NCBI GenBank assembly: GCA_016647705.1 | Contig: CM028333.1 | Span: 26,716,243-26,780,242 of the forward strand | Length of the DNA stretch: 64,000 nt | Direction of reading: 5' to 3' | DNA from: Eucommia ulmoides | Lineage: Eukaryota > Streptophyta > Magnoliopsida > Garryales > Eucommiaceae | Shown: positions 1 through 13,568 of the stretch, in pieces | Layout of the letters: each line of letters starts with the position of its first letter | Position numbering within the stretch: position 1 is the first letter of the stretch | The notes under the pieces: generated by a model | Told to the model about the DNA's origin: nothing | The model's input: the letters and a program-made list of their open reading frames with translations, nothing else | Database searches by the model: none | Translations under genes and position numbers: made by a program

Positions 1-1098
1 TTTAAAAAAAATAATAATAATCAAGAACATCAACTTAATAACAATTATAAGAGAGATTTTGTCAATGAAATTTATAAGAGAGATTTTTTTTTAAAGAGTT
101 CTTGACCAAGACGTTTAAAATTTTGGTCACCGGTTTGTGTCCGTTATTGTGGTATCGTGATCATTTTAAACGAATTCCGGTAAGAGATTTTCAAGCTAAT
201 TACTTGCTTTGTTAGATTATTTTTTTAATTGCTTGGATAAGATGTTTTGAGAAAAATCGTTTTCAAATATAATATTGTGAAAATCTTTTAAAATGGTTTT
301 TATTTAAGAAATCTGATTATTTGTTATTTGTCCATTAAATTGTTTAAATCAGATTTATGCCTCACAAAGAATTCATCCCTTAATATTTTGGGGACATTAA
401 TTGAGTTTAATTGTATTGAGGTAATAAAAGCTCATTGTGGGAAGAAATTTGGAAAACTTTTTTATTTCCAAATTTTAGAGGATTAGACATGTTTGGGTCC
501 ATGTCTAATTTGAGTAGTTAGGTTTTGATCTTTAACCGATGAAAAAGGTTGGGGTTTAATCTTTAGTCTGAGAAAATGATTATTGTTTGATCATTAGTTT
601 GTGAAAAAGATTAGATTAATCTTTAACCTTTTAAAATATTAGATTTTAATTCTTCCTATAATAGAATTAGAGTGTTGTAAAGATTCTTCCTAAATCTGCG
701 AAATAAGTGTAATATTTTGATAGAGTGAGAGGTTGATTCTGAGCTTGTGAAAAAAATCAGTATTGTAAAGATTGATTTTGGGCCTGCGAAAAAAATAAGA
801 ATTGTAAAGGTTTGGTTTCTACCTGGAAAAAGAATCAAAGGTTAGTGGATTGCAAAATCCATGTGGAGCTCGGGAGATTGGATGTAGGTAAAAGTAGCTT
901 GTCGAGCCAGTATAAATCTTTGTGTGCTGTATTATTACTTTTTTGTTTGTTTGGGTGTGAATTTCGATAAATATATTTTTCACTGGTTAACAAGATAATA
1001 ATCAATTAAGGAAATTGATATTTTCGATTTGAATTTATTGTTGAAATTTTTATTACTACCCAGTTCACTCCTCTCTTGGGCTGATCTTTGGGCCAACA
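1..1098 (+). repeat. 3' portion of the copia 5' LTR
   Basis: This stretch aligns by eye with the 3' LTR of the same element: the opening repeat of 'aagagagatt' matches 6045-6080, and the run of Rlike short phrases at 430-900 matches 10872-11260. It ends in ...GGCCAACA at 1098, matching the ...GGGCTAACA end of the 3' LTR at 13949. Directly after it, 1099-1115 resembles the initiator-Met primer-binding site used by copia elements, but the match is imperfect. Confidence 0.82.
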
Positions 1099-4000
1099 AT
1101 TAGTATCCAAGATGGTTTAGTTTGATAGGTTTAAAATCCTAGCTAAAAAAATCACATGGCGCACCACTTAATCACTTTAGCTGAAGGACAATCTATGCAT
1201 CTTCCTCTTTTGTTCAAAGGTGATAACTATTCCTTCTGGAAAGATATAATGATTGCCATTCTATAGACCACTAAGTATGATGCTTGGTTGGTCATTGAAG
1301 ATGGACGTATTTTCCAAAAAAAAATAGAGTTGTGAAAATGAAAGAATAGTTGGATCGACTATAAACATTTTGTTTTGTTCTTTAGATGCAAATAAGTATA
1401 GTAGGGTTTTAGGTTGGGAATCGACAAATGAAATGTGTGATATATTACAAATCACATGAGAGGGAACTAATCAAGTTAAACAATTCAAAACCAATACTTT
1501 GATCCATCATTTCGAATTGTTTGGAATGGGTGATATAGAAATAATTTCAGAAATGTACACTAAATTCAACAATATTTGAAACAGTCTTGGCCTACTCGAA
1601 AAGCCGTATTCCATGCAGGATAAAGCACGAAATATTTTGAGATTGTTGACCAAAGTTTGGGAACCAAAAGTGATTACAATCAATGAAGCCAAGGATCTCA
1701 CCAAATACACTATCGATGAACTCATTGGTAACCTAATAATCTATGAGTCAACAATTTGCAGATATGAGAATGGATCACGAAGCAGCAAAAAGATATCCTA
1801 GGCACTAAAAGCTCAAAAGAATTAGAGAAACGATGACAATGATGATGTACGTCTTGATAGTGAACATAAAGAGGATGTGGCGCTTCTCACCAAAAATTTT
1901 AGAAATATGACCCGACGAATATTCTAAGGAAAGGAAAATTTCAATATGAATAATATTGAATGCTACAACTATCACAAAATCGGTCACTTTCAATCTAATT
2001 GTCCTGATCCAAAAAGGGAAAAAGAAAAGAGAAGAAATAAAATGAAAAATGTGAAAAAGAGTAAAAAAGAGTAAAAAAAAAAAAAAAATTATGAAAGCCA
2101 CCTGGAATGAGGTAACAAAATATTCTAGTTCTTATCCTTTAAACTTTGATGAACTATTTGATGTCTATCAAGAATTCATGCATGATTATAAAAACCGTTG
2201 TTCACAAATAAATGCTCTACAAAGTAAAATTAATACTCTTAAGAAGAAGTGGTTAAATTTGAATCTGAAAACAATGAATTGAAATCTAACATTTGAAATT
2301 TATGTTCTATTGTTTTCAAATTCACGGGTGGTGAAAATAATTTGAAAATGCTTTGGGGAAGTTTAAGATGAATTTTTGATAAAGCAATAATTTTTTTTCA
2401 GAAAAATATTAAACAAAAGAGATTTCACGAATTCTAATATGAAACTAAAAGTCTTGTTAATTGTTTTAGATCTAATGTTGTCGAGCATACTGTAAAGAGG
2501 TATTTTCAAAGGTTATCTAAATATAAACAAGTATGGGTTCCTAGAGGAACTAAAATTATCCCGACTAATAAGATCGGACTCATTTAGATTAGGTACTACT
2601 TAGGAACTATTCGAGGTGCTCCTTATAGGTCATTTTGTAAGCATCATTAGGCAATGAAAAAAAGTTCCTAGATAGTGGTTGTTCTCAGCACATGGTGGGT
2701 GATAAATCTAAATTTATGTCTTTAACACCAAAATATGGAGGTCATGTAACTGTTGTCTCCAATATGGAGGTCATGTGACTATTGTCTCCAAGAGCTATAA
2801 AGATAATTCCGGGACATTCGGTACAAGAAATTATTTGTAATTTCAAGAAAAGTGTAAGTACTAGATTTTTACTTGGAGATATCGTTAATCTTGCATTTTT
2901 TTTATCTCAAATTAAACCTAAAAATGTAAACGAATCTTTATCTGATAAATCTGGGATCTCTACAATGCAAGAGGAATTACTTCAATTTGAGAGAAATAAA
3001 ATTTGGTATCTAGTTCCAAGACTTGATTTTCATCATGTTATTGATACTAAATGGGTTTATTGCAATAAAAATGATGAAACAGGTATGGTAAAAAGAACAA
3101 AGTAAGATTAGTAGCACATGGTTATGATCAAGAAAAAGGAATTGATTATGACGAGACATATGCACATGTGGCTAGATTAGAAGCTATTAGAATGCTATTG
3201 GCATTTTTATGTTCACGAAATTTTAAATTATTTAAAATGGATGTCAAAAGTGAATTCTTGAATGACTTTCTAACTAAGCAAGTTTACTTCGAACAACAAC
3301 TGAGTTTTGAAAATGATAAATTACTCGATCATGTTTTTAAACTTCGAATGGCTTTGCATGGACTCAAGCAAGCTCCTTGAGCTGGATGTCAAAAGTGCAT
3401 TCTTGAATGACTTTCTAACTGAGCAAGTTTACTTCGAACAACAACTGAGTTTTGAAAATGATAAATTACCCGATCATGTTTTTAAACTTCGAATGGCTTT
3501 GCATGGACTCAAGCAAGCTCCTTGAGCTAGGTATGAGATATTTAGCCGATACCTAATTGAAAATAGCTTTCGACGTGATCTAAGTGACATAAAGTTATTT
3601 ATTAAGCAAAATGAATTTGACATCCTATTAGTACAAATACAAGTGGATGATATTATTTTCGGATCTACTAATGAGGATTTTGTCAAAAGTTTACCAAGAT
3701 TATGCAGGTTGGGTTTGAAATGAGTAGGATGGGAAAATTAATCTTCTTTCTTGAGTTACAAATAAAAAAAAAAAAACTAAATAATGATTTTTTGTTAATC
3801 AAGCCAAGTATATGAAAGAGTTATTGAAAACTTATGGATTTTATGGTGGTAAAGAATACAAAACTCCCATGGAAGCAGCTACAAAATAGAAAAAGATGAT
3901 ACAGGCAAAAATGCCAATGAAAAATGTTTCGAGGTATTATTTGTAGTTTGTAGTATCTTACTGCTAGTAGACTTAATATTATGTTTAGTGTATGCATGTG

Positions 4001-4905
4001 CGTAAGATTTCAATCTTGTCTGAAAGAATCTCATCTAACAGCTGTTAAACGAATCTTTCGATATTTAAGGGGAACAAGTGATATAGGATTATGGTATCCT
4101 AGGGGGAGTGATTTTATATTGATTAGCTATTCTGACGCTGATTTTAATGGATGTAAAGTTGACCGTAAAAGAACAAGTGGTTCACGTTATTTCTTCGGAC
4201 ATGCCTTAGTTTTTTAGTCTAGCAAGAAACATAATTCTATTGTCTTATCTACAACTGAGGTAGAATATATGGAAACTGGAAATTGTTGTGCACAAATTCT
4301 ATATATTGAACAACAATTATATGATTTTGAAATTTGCATGGAGGAACTTATCTATTGTGATAATAAAATTGCTATATATTTAAGTAACAATCCAACACAG
4401 TACTCACAACCAAGCACATAAAAATAAGACATTATTTTATTCATGATCACATTCAGAAAGGAGATGATACTATTGAATATGTAGATACTTTCAACCAACT
4501 TGTTGATATTTTTACTAAAACTCTAGGCAAAGATCAATTTATGAAAATATTTTAGGTTTAGGCATGACTAGGCATAATGATGTATGCTTAAAATAATATT
4601 TTGATCCTTTATCCCCATTTTTTGAGATGACAAAGGGGGAGAAGTTGTATGATATTTTAAATATTTGTTCACCTAAACATTGCAATCATATGTGGATGGG
4701 GGAAGCGGGGGATTATTTGGTGTTATGCTATGCTATATATTGAAAATGTTTTAGAAATAATTATGTTTCTCATTAATAGTTCTTAAATGAGTTATATATA
4801 TATATATAACAAAAAAAAAAGTTCTCTGATTTTACGGGGAGCGTGGTTACATTATTGTTTTTGAAAAAACATCAAAGTTAATTGTCATCATAAAAAGGGG
4901 GAGAT
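1099..4905 (+). mobile_element. Copia internal region (gag, RT and RNase H remnants)
   Basis: Visible parts, in order: a gag-like start near 1155 (phrase GDNYSFWK), a zinc-knuckle-like patch near 1957-2005 (YHKIGHFQSNC), RT-like stretches from about 2950 to 3720 (TKWVYCNKND, then LKQAP) and a copia RNase-H-like stretch at about 3985-4560 (RIFRYLRGT, YSDADF). A purine-rich tract at 4894-4904 sits just before the 3' LTR and fits a polypurine tract. The order gag-RT-RNase H is copia-like. The internal region is short for a complete element and is heavily decayed. Confidence 0.82.
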
Positions 4906-7069
4906 TGTTGAACGTAATATTTTGATATACAATTAAATGTTGATATTTTATGGAACTAATATTTTTATTGAGTAGTTTCAGATTTAAGTTCCATATATTG
5001 AAATGAGAAAAAGATTTGATCGAAAAGAATAATCATTAATGAAATCACAACGGGTACTAGATGAAGGTAATGAAGATTTGAAGAGTATTGAGAACACGAT
5101 TTCGTAACGAGCTGTTGCGTTCAAATAAGAATAATTGAAGACAATTAGGTGAAAACAACTCATTATCTTTATGCACTTAATACAACCCGAATTGGGATCA
5201 CGCATGACACTTGAAAATAAATAAATCTTATGTGTGTCGTAGTAAAAAGTGATAAGTTTAAGGTGCTAATATGGTTTCTATAAAGTGTTAAGTTATTAAA
5301 ATATTTTTGGTTAAGAGTCTAATTGAAAAGGTTTTAACACTTGAAATAGTGAATTTTCGAGTCAAATCGGTTAACTGACGAAAGGGGTCAGTTGATTAAC
5401 AAAAATAGTATCTTAAGAAAGTGCAATGGGCAACCTACTAGTCAATTTGGTCAATCGACAGGTACGGTCGGTCGACTAACGAATTTAGTAGCCGAAATAA
5501 GGTGAAAAGAGAGAGCCTACTCAGTTGGATAGGCTAACCAACCATGTGGTCTGTCAACCGACTAGTGGCTTTCAACGGCCATAAAACTTACCATTAAAGA
5601 AGGCGGTCAACTTGCATGAAGCTCGGTTAACCAACGTCCGCAGTCAATGGAAATGACAGACTCGATTTTTGGGTAAATTTTCCTCGTTTTTTATGATTTT
5701 AAGTGAGCTTTTCAAGGGAATTAAATTGTTTACTTATACATATCATATAATATGCATTTTTTTTTGTCCGCATATTTAATTATTCTCTTAACTGAATTGA
5801 TAAAACTACTTTCTATTCTTAAGGATTTTGATTTGAAAATGTTATAAGAGCCAAATAGAGCTTTTCTAAAGGCATTTTTAAATGAAACATACTTATTTTG
5901 AAATTATATGATATATGGGGTCTTAAATTATCATTTAATGACATGACTTTTAAAAATTAGCCGTCATAAGTCGAATTCTATGTCTATTAATTGAGCCATG
6001 CGGGTTTCATAAAACATAATCAAGAAAATAAGATTTTTGGCAATTATAAGAGAGATTTTTTTTGCTGAAATTTATAAGAGATTTTTTTAAAGAGTTCTTG
6101 ATCACGGCATTTAAAGTTTTGGTCACCGATTTTTGTTCGTTATTGTGCTATCATAATCGTTTTTAACGAATTCTGATGAGATCGTTCCAAGCAAATTACT
6201 TTGCTTTCTTAGATTATTTGTTCAATTGCTTGGATAAATTATTTTGAGAAAAATAGTTTTAAATCTAATATTGTGAAAATCTTTTAAAATGATTTTTATT
6301 TAAGAAATCTGATTATTTGTTATTTGTGCGCTAAATTGTTTAAATCAGATTTGTGCCTCACATAGAATCTATCACATAATATTTGAGGGAATTAATTGAC
6401 CTTAATTGTATTGAAGTGGTAAAATGTCACACCCCACCCCAGACTCCCATCACCATGGGGCCGGTGTGACGTGACATTACATCACCTAACTGACTAGACA
6501 ACCACAATATGACAAATATACAAACAAATGATCTATACAACATATACATAATTCCAACTGATAGGGACACACCGTCCCAAATATAAGAACAACCAAACAA
6601 ATCCCATAAATCTCACTTAGATTCATCTTTTACACCTCGTCTCAAAATATCTCTCAAATGACTCCATCGCATGACCCGCATAACTCTATTTAGCGCCAGT
6701 AGGGGATCGACCGACTCCTAGCTATTTCACCTGCGAGTGTACTGCCTTCTTAGTAAAAACATTTTGTAATAATAAATCATTCTACAACATCTAAATGGAT
6801 CAAGTATAAGTACATATAAACAACACGTAACTAGTAAGATTCTCCATAATATAAGCAGTGAAAATAAACTAATAAGTATAAGTTCCATTCAAACTCATTC
6901 AGTATAAAATTATACCAATCACCATATAATAAATCACCAAATATAAGTAACACACCGCATCTCAAAATACCACACCACCACACCACTCACTGGCTAAAAC
7001 ACCACATCTCAAAACACCATACCACCACACCACTCACTGGCTAGCCATAGTGATCGTTTTAACCTCATG

Positions 7070-7360
7070 ATCGGGAGTTGCAATGGTACCGTAACATTCA
7101 TAGGAATGTCTTCCTACAAAATATCCACACCCTATTTGGGGAGAAATATAATCCACACCCCTTACGGGGAGAAGCATCCACATCCCATGGGAAGAATCCA
7201 CACCCTCTTACGGGGAGAAATATAATCCACATCCCTTTCGAGGAGAACAACTATGGCATCGTCAAAATCATCAGTATAGTTAAAAATCCACATCCTTTAC
7301 GGGAAGAAATACATTTTCACACCACATCGTCAAAAATTCACACCCCTTTTCGGGGAGAAT
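7070..7360. repeat. Degenerate tandem array in the solo LTR
   Basis: Repeated units of about 25-60 bp built on the phrase 'atccacaccccttacgggg' followed by 'agaaatata'. About six or seven variants lie between 7125 and 7350. The matching position in the LTRs of the element at 32138-41995 holds a different 33-bp array, although both end in a shared 'ctatggca' phrase. Confidence 0.75.
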
Positions 7361-7930
7361 TTTCAAACCACGTTTTTCTTTATTTTTTTTTTAAAAGTAC
7401 GACCCATTTAATAAAAAAAAAAAAAAAACCATTTTTCCACCTTTGGTTTTAGAAAACCAAGCATTATTAGAAAACCAGATATTTTTCCACTCTTTTAAAT
7501 CACCAAAGCCAACGAATCATTTTTCAACTTTTTTTTAAAACCAACATAATTTATCGAAAATCTATTTTTCTCAACTCACCCAAAGCCTGCTTGATCCATA
7601 TTATTTATAAAATCATACAGTCCAAGTAAAACCATTTTACACACACATTTATATATAAAAATAGTTTGGCAAGAAGACAGTATACTCACCGGATGCTCCG
7701 CTCCCAAAGCCTTTATCGACTATTCTCTACCGCACTCCGGTGTCTGCGAACCTATTAGTGACATGGCCTAAATTAATATTTTAGGTAAAATAACCTAATC
7801 ATGCCATACAGACCCTAGGTTTCATAATTTCCTATTCCCTAATTATTTTATTATGAAGGATATTTATTTTATCCATCTCGCCTCGTTTATATTTATTGTA
7901 CCAATATTTTTCAGATTTGCGATTGTTAAC

Positions 7931-9526
7931 TGTCTCTCGCTCGGATTCAACTACTTTGTTTCCTCCTCGCGGTAATTGGACTACTCGCAAGTATACGAGG
8001 TCTAAGTTTTAATTTAATGGATCTTTTAGGATCGGATATCGTTCCACTGGGAACGGCCGGTAATTCAGTTGAGTATTGCGATTTCAATAGTTTCATATTA
8101 TCTCGACTAATCAAATTTTGTTTGTTTTCTAATTACTATACTAAGATAAATGACAACTATAAGGTTAATTTTAATTACACTAATTACTTAGGTATAAATT
8201 TCTTTCATATAATGCATAACCGATTTCATTTAGTTAGTTATAACGGTTTCTATCTAATCCGACAACCTCTGTATCAATAACTCCTCCGCTACCTCTCCCG
8301 AGTGTAAAACGAGGGATTACACGACTTCGTGTCAACGAAGAAGTCCCCTTCAATGCCTAAACGACCCTAAGTCGCATGAGTTTTGAGCCAACGTCATGGG
8401 TTGCATACGTTCTAATGCCCTCCCCAGTCGTTAGAATGTCACGTTGTATTTACCCTAGTCTGAATCCGGGGTTACCTCTCCCGAGTGTCAAACCCCGCAT
8501 TCTCGGTTTATCAATACAAGCATAGTATCAAGAATAACGATAAACACAATCGGATTTCGACAAACAACATGTTAAAGTAACATAAATTTACTCAACTAAA
8601 CGGTTACATGATTTTGACTACACCTAAGTAACATTTAACTACTACTACAAGATCTTAGCCATATACCATACAAAATAAGAGGGATTCAATATTCTTAGAT
8701 ATGAATAAGTGATTACAAAGAATAAAACAAGAGAGAAACAATCAAATCTGGAAGTGAAACGGTTCACTGTCACTAATGATCGATCCGCAAGTTATCCTTC
8801 TTTATCCGAATAATGAACCTCCTTCTTGATCTTCAAAATATAGCTTAAGAGCTCTCTACTAGGGTTAGGGTTCTTCAACAACAAGTTTTAGACGTGGCCA
8901 AGGGGTATTTATAGGCTTAGGGGTTCAAAAATATCTAAATAGATATTTTGACCTGTTCTGCGATTTCCGCCTAAGTGGTGGAAACTTCGCTTAGGCGGTG
9001 CTTAAGTCGGTTAGAATTCTGCCTAAGCGGTAGAATCTTCGCTTAGGCGGAGGACTAACTTCTTGGCTCCTTATCTTTCTGACAGAATTCCACCTAGGCG
9101 GTAGCTACTTCGCCTAGGCGAATTTACAGTAGTGCAGCTCTATCCAGCAGTTCAGTACTTCCAGCGTTCTGGTGGATTTCCGCCTAGGCGATGGAAACTT
9201 TGCCTAGGCGGATTCAATACTTCAGCCCTTGCAACCTTCTGATGGATTTCCGCCTAGGCGGTGGAAACTTCGCCTAGGCGGATTTCAAATCTTCAGCAAT
9301 TCAACTTTCTGATGAATGTTCGCCTAGGCGGATTTGCTCTGTCATTTGAAACCTCATTTTTTCATCTTTTTGGCTACCCCTTTCGTACCATTTTGCTTGG
9401 TTTGCCAATTGTTTACGTCCTTGCTCCTGACTAATAAAAATAACTAAAACGGTATTCAAACTTCAATAAATTACTCGAAAACTGGCAAATTCGGTTTAGA
9501 ATTAGATAGATATTTTACACCTATCA
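7931..9526 (-). mobile_element. Tat/Athila-like solo LTR, TSD TTAAC
   Basis: Flanked by TTAAC at 7926-7930 and 9527-9531, with ends TGTCTCTCG...CCTATCA. The sequence parallels the LTR at 20224-22114 and the LTRs of the gag-only element at 46043-51702: a 'cgcaagtatacgaggtc' start zone, a 'cctctcccgagtgt' block (8290-8500) and a palindrome cluster near the far end. With no internal region it is a solo LTR. It sits inside another solo LTR (6425-10871), which sits inside a copia LTR. Confidence 0.88.
8961..9340. repeat. Cluster of CCGCCTAGGCGG-type palindromes
   Basis: About eleven copies of the core GCCTAGGCG or one-base variants (GCCTAAGCG, GCTTAGGCG) lie in 380 bp. They are often paired as TTCCGCCTAGGCGGTGGAA...CTTCGCCTAGGCGG. 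Each core is a near-perfect inverted repeat. A similar cluster lies at 21430-21890 in the related LTR. Confidence 0.85.
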
Positions 9527-9779
9527 TTAACATATTATTACGATTACAAAGATTACTATTACGATTGTGAAACCGTTAATGCTAATACTTTAGTTTAACG
9601 AAAATAATAATCGATTTAGGTTTTCTCTACTCCGAATCGTTATTATTTTACGTATACGTTATTAAAATAAATTAATTCTTACGGAATTATTATGATTTCA
9701 AGAATTATAACGCTAAATAAAATTTAATTTAACAAAAATTAATAATCGATTGAAATTTCACATATTTCCGAATCGTTTG

Positions 9780-10570
9780 ACGGCCACGAGATGGGTTTTG
9801 GGTTTTCTTGGGGTGGTTTCTGCAAATCCTCCCTCCCCCTCCCCTTTTTCCTTTTATTCTTCCTTCTCTCTTTCTATTTTGTTTCTGTTTGAAATCTCGT
9901 TGCCGTTGACCCTGCTCCGATCACGCCCATTTCTACTCACTTCCTCTGTCGGCCGGCCAAACAACACCTCGCACAACCAAACACACGCAGAACGACGGCC
10001 ACGCACAACCCACTGTCGGAGCGAATAGCAACCACATTGAACAAACACCTTCATGCTGAATCGCTCACACCGCCGGCGAATGGAATGCACCTGACCGAGC
10101 TGATCAGATCAACGGACGCACAAACCTCCCCTGCCGATCGTAAATACCCACAACAGACGACGGCCACACTGCCAATCGGAAACGGAAAATGCACACATAC
10201 CCTGTACAGCACCGCTGACACACAATCTCAGGCCATGATCACCCATACACAACAGCAGCTCAAAACAGAACACACCCTCTAGGCCAAACCCACTTTCTCC
10301 CTCTCTAACTCACCGCCGGTGATCAAAACACACACGATCGGCGCTAGAACAATCACCGGGGAGTCTCTCTCTCTCTTCCTTTCTCTCTCTTTCTCTGGAT
10401 TTCTCTCTTCAGTTCTGGACGTTTCTTGGGGGATTTTTGATCATTAATCTATGCATTACAAATATATATGCATGAAACTAGTGGATTAAGGCTTTATCGT
10501 TCGATTGCCACGTCTCCCGTATCTCTCTGCTCTGTCTCCAGCTTCCCACCGTGCACACACTCACTGCTAT
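9780..10570. other. GC/CT/AC-rich stretch of the solo LTR, no gene
   Basis: A pyrimidine-rich and then ACA/CAC-rich stretch with several short open frames on both strands. It parallels 34040-34990 and 40740-41660 in the LTRs of the full gypsy element, so it is LTR sequence and not a host gene. The open frames arise from the compositional bias. Confidence 0.75.
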
Positions 10571-11265
10571 ATATATATTAAAATAAACTTTAGTTAAATT
10601 ACACTTTCCTCCCCCCTAACTTCTTTCAATCCTTATTTTAATCAATTTCAAATTTTAAAAGTTTCTAAAATCATAATTTCATCCTTCATATTTTCAAATT
10701 TTGATTTTAATTATCAACTTGAATCTCAAGTTTAAATTTATTGTTTCTAAATTTGCCAATTTGACCCCTAAATGTTTGGTTTGAATTTTAATTAATCCAA
10801 TTCCACCCCAAATTTTTCCATGCTCTATAATGCAATTATTAATGACGTACTTGCTAAGTCGGGATCTTACATAAAAGCTCCTTGTGCGAAGGAACTTGAA
10901 AATCTTTTGTATTTATGAGTTTGAGTGGATTAGATACGTTTGGGTAGGTGTCTAATCAGGGTAGCTAGATTTTGATCTTTAACCTGTGAAAATGATTAGG
11001 GTTTAATCTTGAACTTGAGAAAAGGATTAGGGTTTGATCTTTATCTTGTGAAAAAGATTAAGTTAATTTTTAACCTTTTAAAAGATTATATTTTGATTCT
11101 TCCTGTAATAGAATTAGAGTGTTGTAAAGGTTCTTTCTAAACCTGCGAAAATGATAAGTGTAATGGTATAAGAAAGTGACAGGTTGATTTTGAGCATGTG
11201 AAAAGAATCAATGTTGGAAATGTTGATTCTGAGCCCACGAAAAAAATCAAGATTGTAAGGATTTG

Positions 11266-13568
11266 TGTTGATCCTAAGATTTTGATGGACAATTAAATGT
11301 TGATATTTTTGGTGGAACTAACAATTTTATTGAGTGTTTCAGTTTATTAGTTCCAATGATAAAAATGATCATGAAGATAATGTGACGATACTAAAGATGA
11401 TGACAAAGATGATAGAAGATTAAGAGTTTGAAGAAATTGAAAAACCTAAAGAAAACAACTTAGGTTAAATTCTAACTCTTAATGTATCCCGATTAGGATC
11501 ACATACGACATAAAATATTTTTCAAAATTATGTGTGTTTTTATAAGATCCTAATTAGTTAAACTATTTGCTCTTATGTGTAATTGAAAAAGAAATAAAGA
11601 TAATTGATTGAAATTGAATTTAAGATTTTAGTGGAGCTAATCGAGAACAGAAATTGGTTAAAGGGGCAAAAACGTCGATGAAATTGGATTTAAAACGAAT
11701 TCAGGAAAGGATTCTAGCATCTCTCAGTCGACAGGTAAGTCGACTAGTAATTGATGAATGAAGTTGTTGTATCTCTCGGTCGACAGGTAGGTCGACCTAA
11801 GCTTAAAACAAGAAGTCTCTAAATCTCTAGGTCGACAGGTGAGTCGACTTGTGATTAGAGAATGAACTCTTTGAATCTCTAAGTTGACAGAGAGGTCGAC
11901 TTATGAAACTCTCTAAATCGTCCAGTCAACAGGTGATGGATGGACAGTCGACCGATGGGCGAAGAGTTTTTGGCTTGGCTACATCCTGAATTGAGCGGTC
12001 AACTGATGGGTCTTGGACGATCAATAGATGGAGCTATTTCAGGATTTATGGCATTTCGAATTTTATTCAAAAAGTAGTCGTTACTAGCCGTTTTATAATT
12101 AAGATATGTGAGATATCTTAGGGATCTGATATATTTTGACCTATTTAATTAATATTTAATTATCCCTATAGATATGGTTCAAGTAGTTTTGATATTTCTC
12201 AATTTGGTATATGAAATTGTTTCAATCTTATCTAATTGAGTTTAAGTAAAAGTTTTAGGGACTTAATTGAATATTTTAAGTGAATTATACCAGGAATGAA
12301 TCATTATGATATAGAGGGTCTATTGGTGTAATTAAATGTCATGATTTATGGGAACTAGCCGTTACAGGGCTTGTTTCAAGTGACTTTAAATAGACCTACG
12401 GATTTCACATGAAAAATAGAATTAATCAAGAGAATTCAAATCATTCTGAGTTATTCAACTCTCGTGATTTCTAAAAGTAATCATACTGAGTGCATTGTGA
12501 GATATTTTCTGAGGGTTGTTCTTGAGAAACTTTTGTTGTGAATTATTGCTACTACCGATCTGAAATTTCATTACTATTCTAATCATTATTTTTTTGGTGA
12601 AAACCTAGTGAGATCTTTCCAAATTACTTACTATTAATTGTTGTTTGATTCTATTATTTATTATTTGCAATTTGATCTTTGAAATTGTTTTTCAGATTTT
12701 AATGAAAATTATTTTTAAAATAATTTCTTGAGAAAATCTGATTATGTGCTTAACTGCTTGCTACCCATCTTTATTTATCAGATTTTGAACTGCTCACTTT
12801 TCTATCACTAGTATCCGGACATTAATTGAGTTTGAATTTATCTGGGTGGTAGAAGCTCCAAATGAAAAAATCACTTATCAATTGTTTTAAATTGGTGAGT
12901 TAAGTGTCGGATTAGATACTACTGGGAGTGTCTAATCAAAGGTAGCTAGTTTCAATCTATTATGGTAAAGAAATTGAGGTTTTGATACCTAGAGTATAAA
13001 AAGATTAGGTGTTAATTCTTCTTTAATTGAATTTGTGAGTGAATTGTAACGGTTTAATCCTTACCGGGTAAAAGGATATTTGGAGCGTATTTGTGTGAGG
13101 TTTAATTCTTCAGCCTAAGGTATAAAAAGGATTAGGTCGTGATTCTCTCTGTAATAGAATTAGGTTAATCTTTCGCCTGGTAAAACGATAGAGGTTATTC
13201 CTTAGCCTGTGAAGAAGAATTGTAAAGGTTGATTTTGAGCTTGCGAAAAGAATCATTGTAAGGGTTTGGTTCCTACCTTTAAAGAGATCTTGAGTTTAGT
13301 GGGTGCGACTCTCCACGGAGCTCGGGGGACTAGATTAGCCAAGAGTAACTTGGTGAACTAGTATAAATTTTTGTGTGTTGCATTATTTATATTGTTTATA
13401 TTTTGTTGTTTGTGTGTGCACCTAGTTGATAACACATAATCCGTTGCTATAAAAGATAATAATTAATTTTAAGATAAAATTAATTGTTTGATTTTTTAAG
13501 TGTTATATTCTGATAATTTTTAATACTACCCAATTCACCTCCCTCTTGGCTAGCTCACCGGGCTAACA
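11266..13568 (+). mobile_element. Copia-family solo LTR, TSD ATTTG
   Basis: Flanked by ATTTG at 11261-11265 and 13569-13573, with ends TGTTGATCC...CGGGCTAACA. Its first 250 bp read in parallel with the start of the outer 3' LTR at 4906 (shared 'caattaaatgttgatat'), so it belongs to the same or a sister family. At 2303 bp it matches the outer LTR's reconstructed length. No internal part is present. Confidence 0.9.
11720..11960. repeat. Tandem GTCGAC-containing motifs in the copia LTR
   Basis: The phrase 'tctctnngtcgacaggtnngtcgac' recurs at about 11725, 11785, 11835 and 11880, spaced roughly 50-60 bp, with weaker versions to 12030. The outer copia LTR holds related but more decayed 'ggtcaatcgacaggtacggtcg'-type phrases at 5375-5640. 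Confidence 0.7.

Larger units (their letters stand above)
6425..10871 (-). mobile_element. Chromovirus-like (Tekay/Del type) solo LTR, TSD TAAAA
   Basis: Flanked by TAAAA at 6420-6424 and 10872-10876, and the LTR runs TGTCACACCCC...ATCTTACA. Its sequence parallels the LTRs of the full gypsy element at 32138-41995: the same start, a similar middle ('cgctgacgcctgtgaacc'-like phrases near 7740) and a similar CT/AC-rich stretch at 9830-10560. No internal region is present, so it is a solo LTR left by LTR-LTR recombination. It carries its own insertion (7931-9526); without that and its TSD it is about 2.85 kb. The minus orientation is inferred from the full element. Confidence 0.87.

Noticed and set aside
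9750-10282. Cluster of small open frames in a GC-rich patch, possible host gene
   Set aside because: The patch parallels the CT/CAC-rich part of the gypsy LTRs at 34040-34990 and 40740-41660, so it is LTR sequence.
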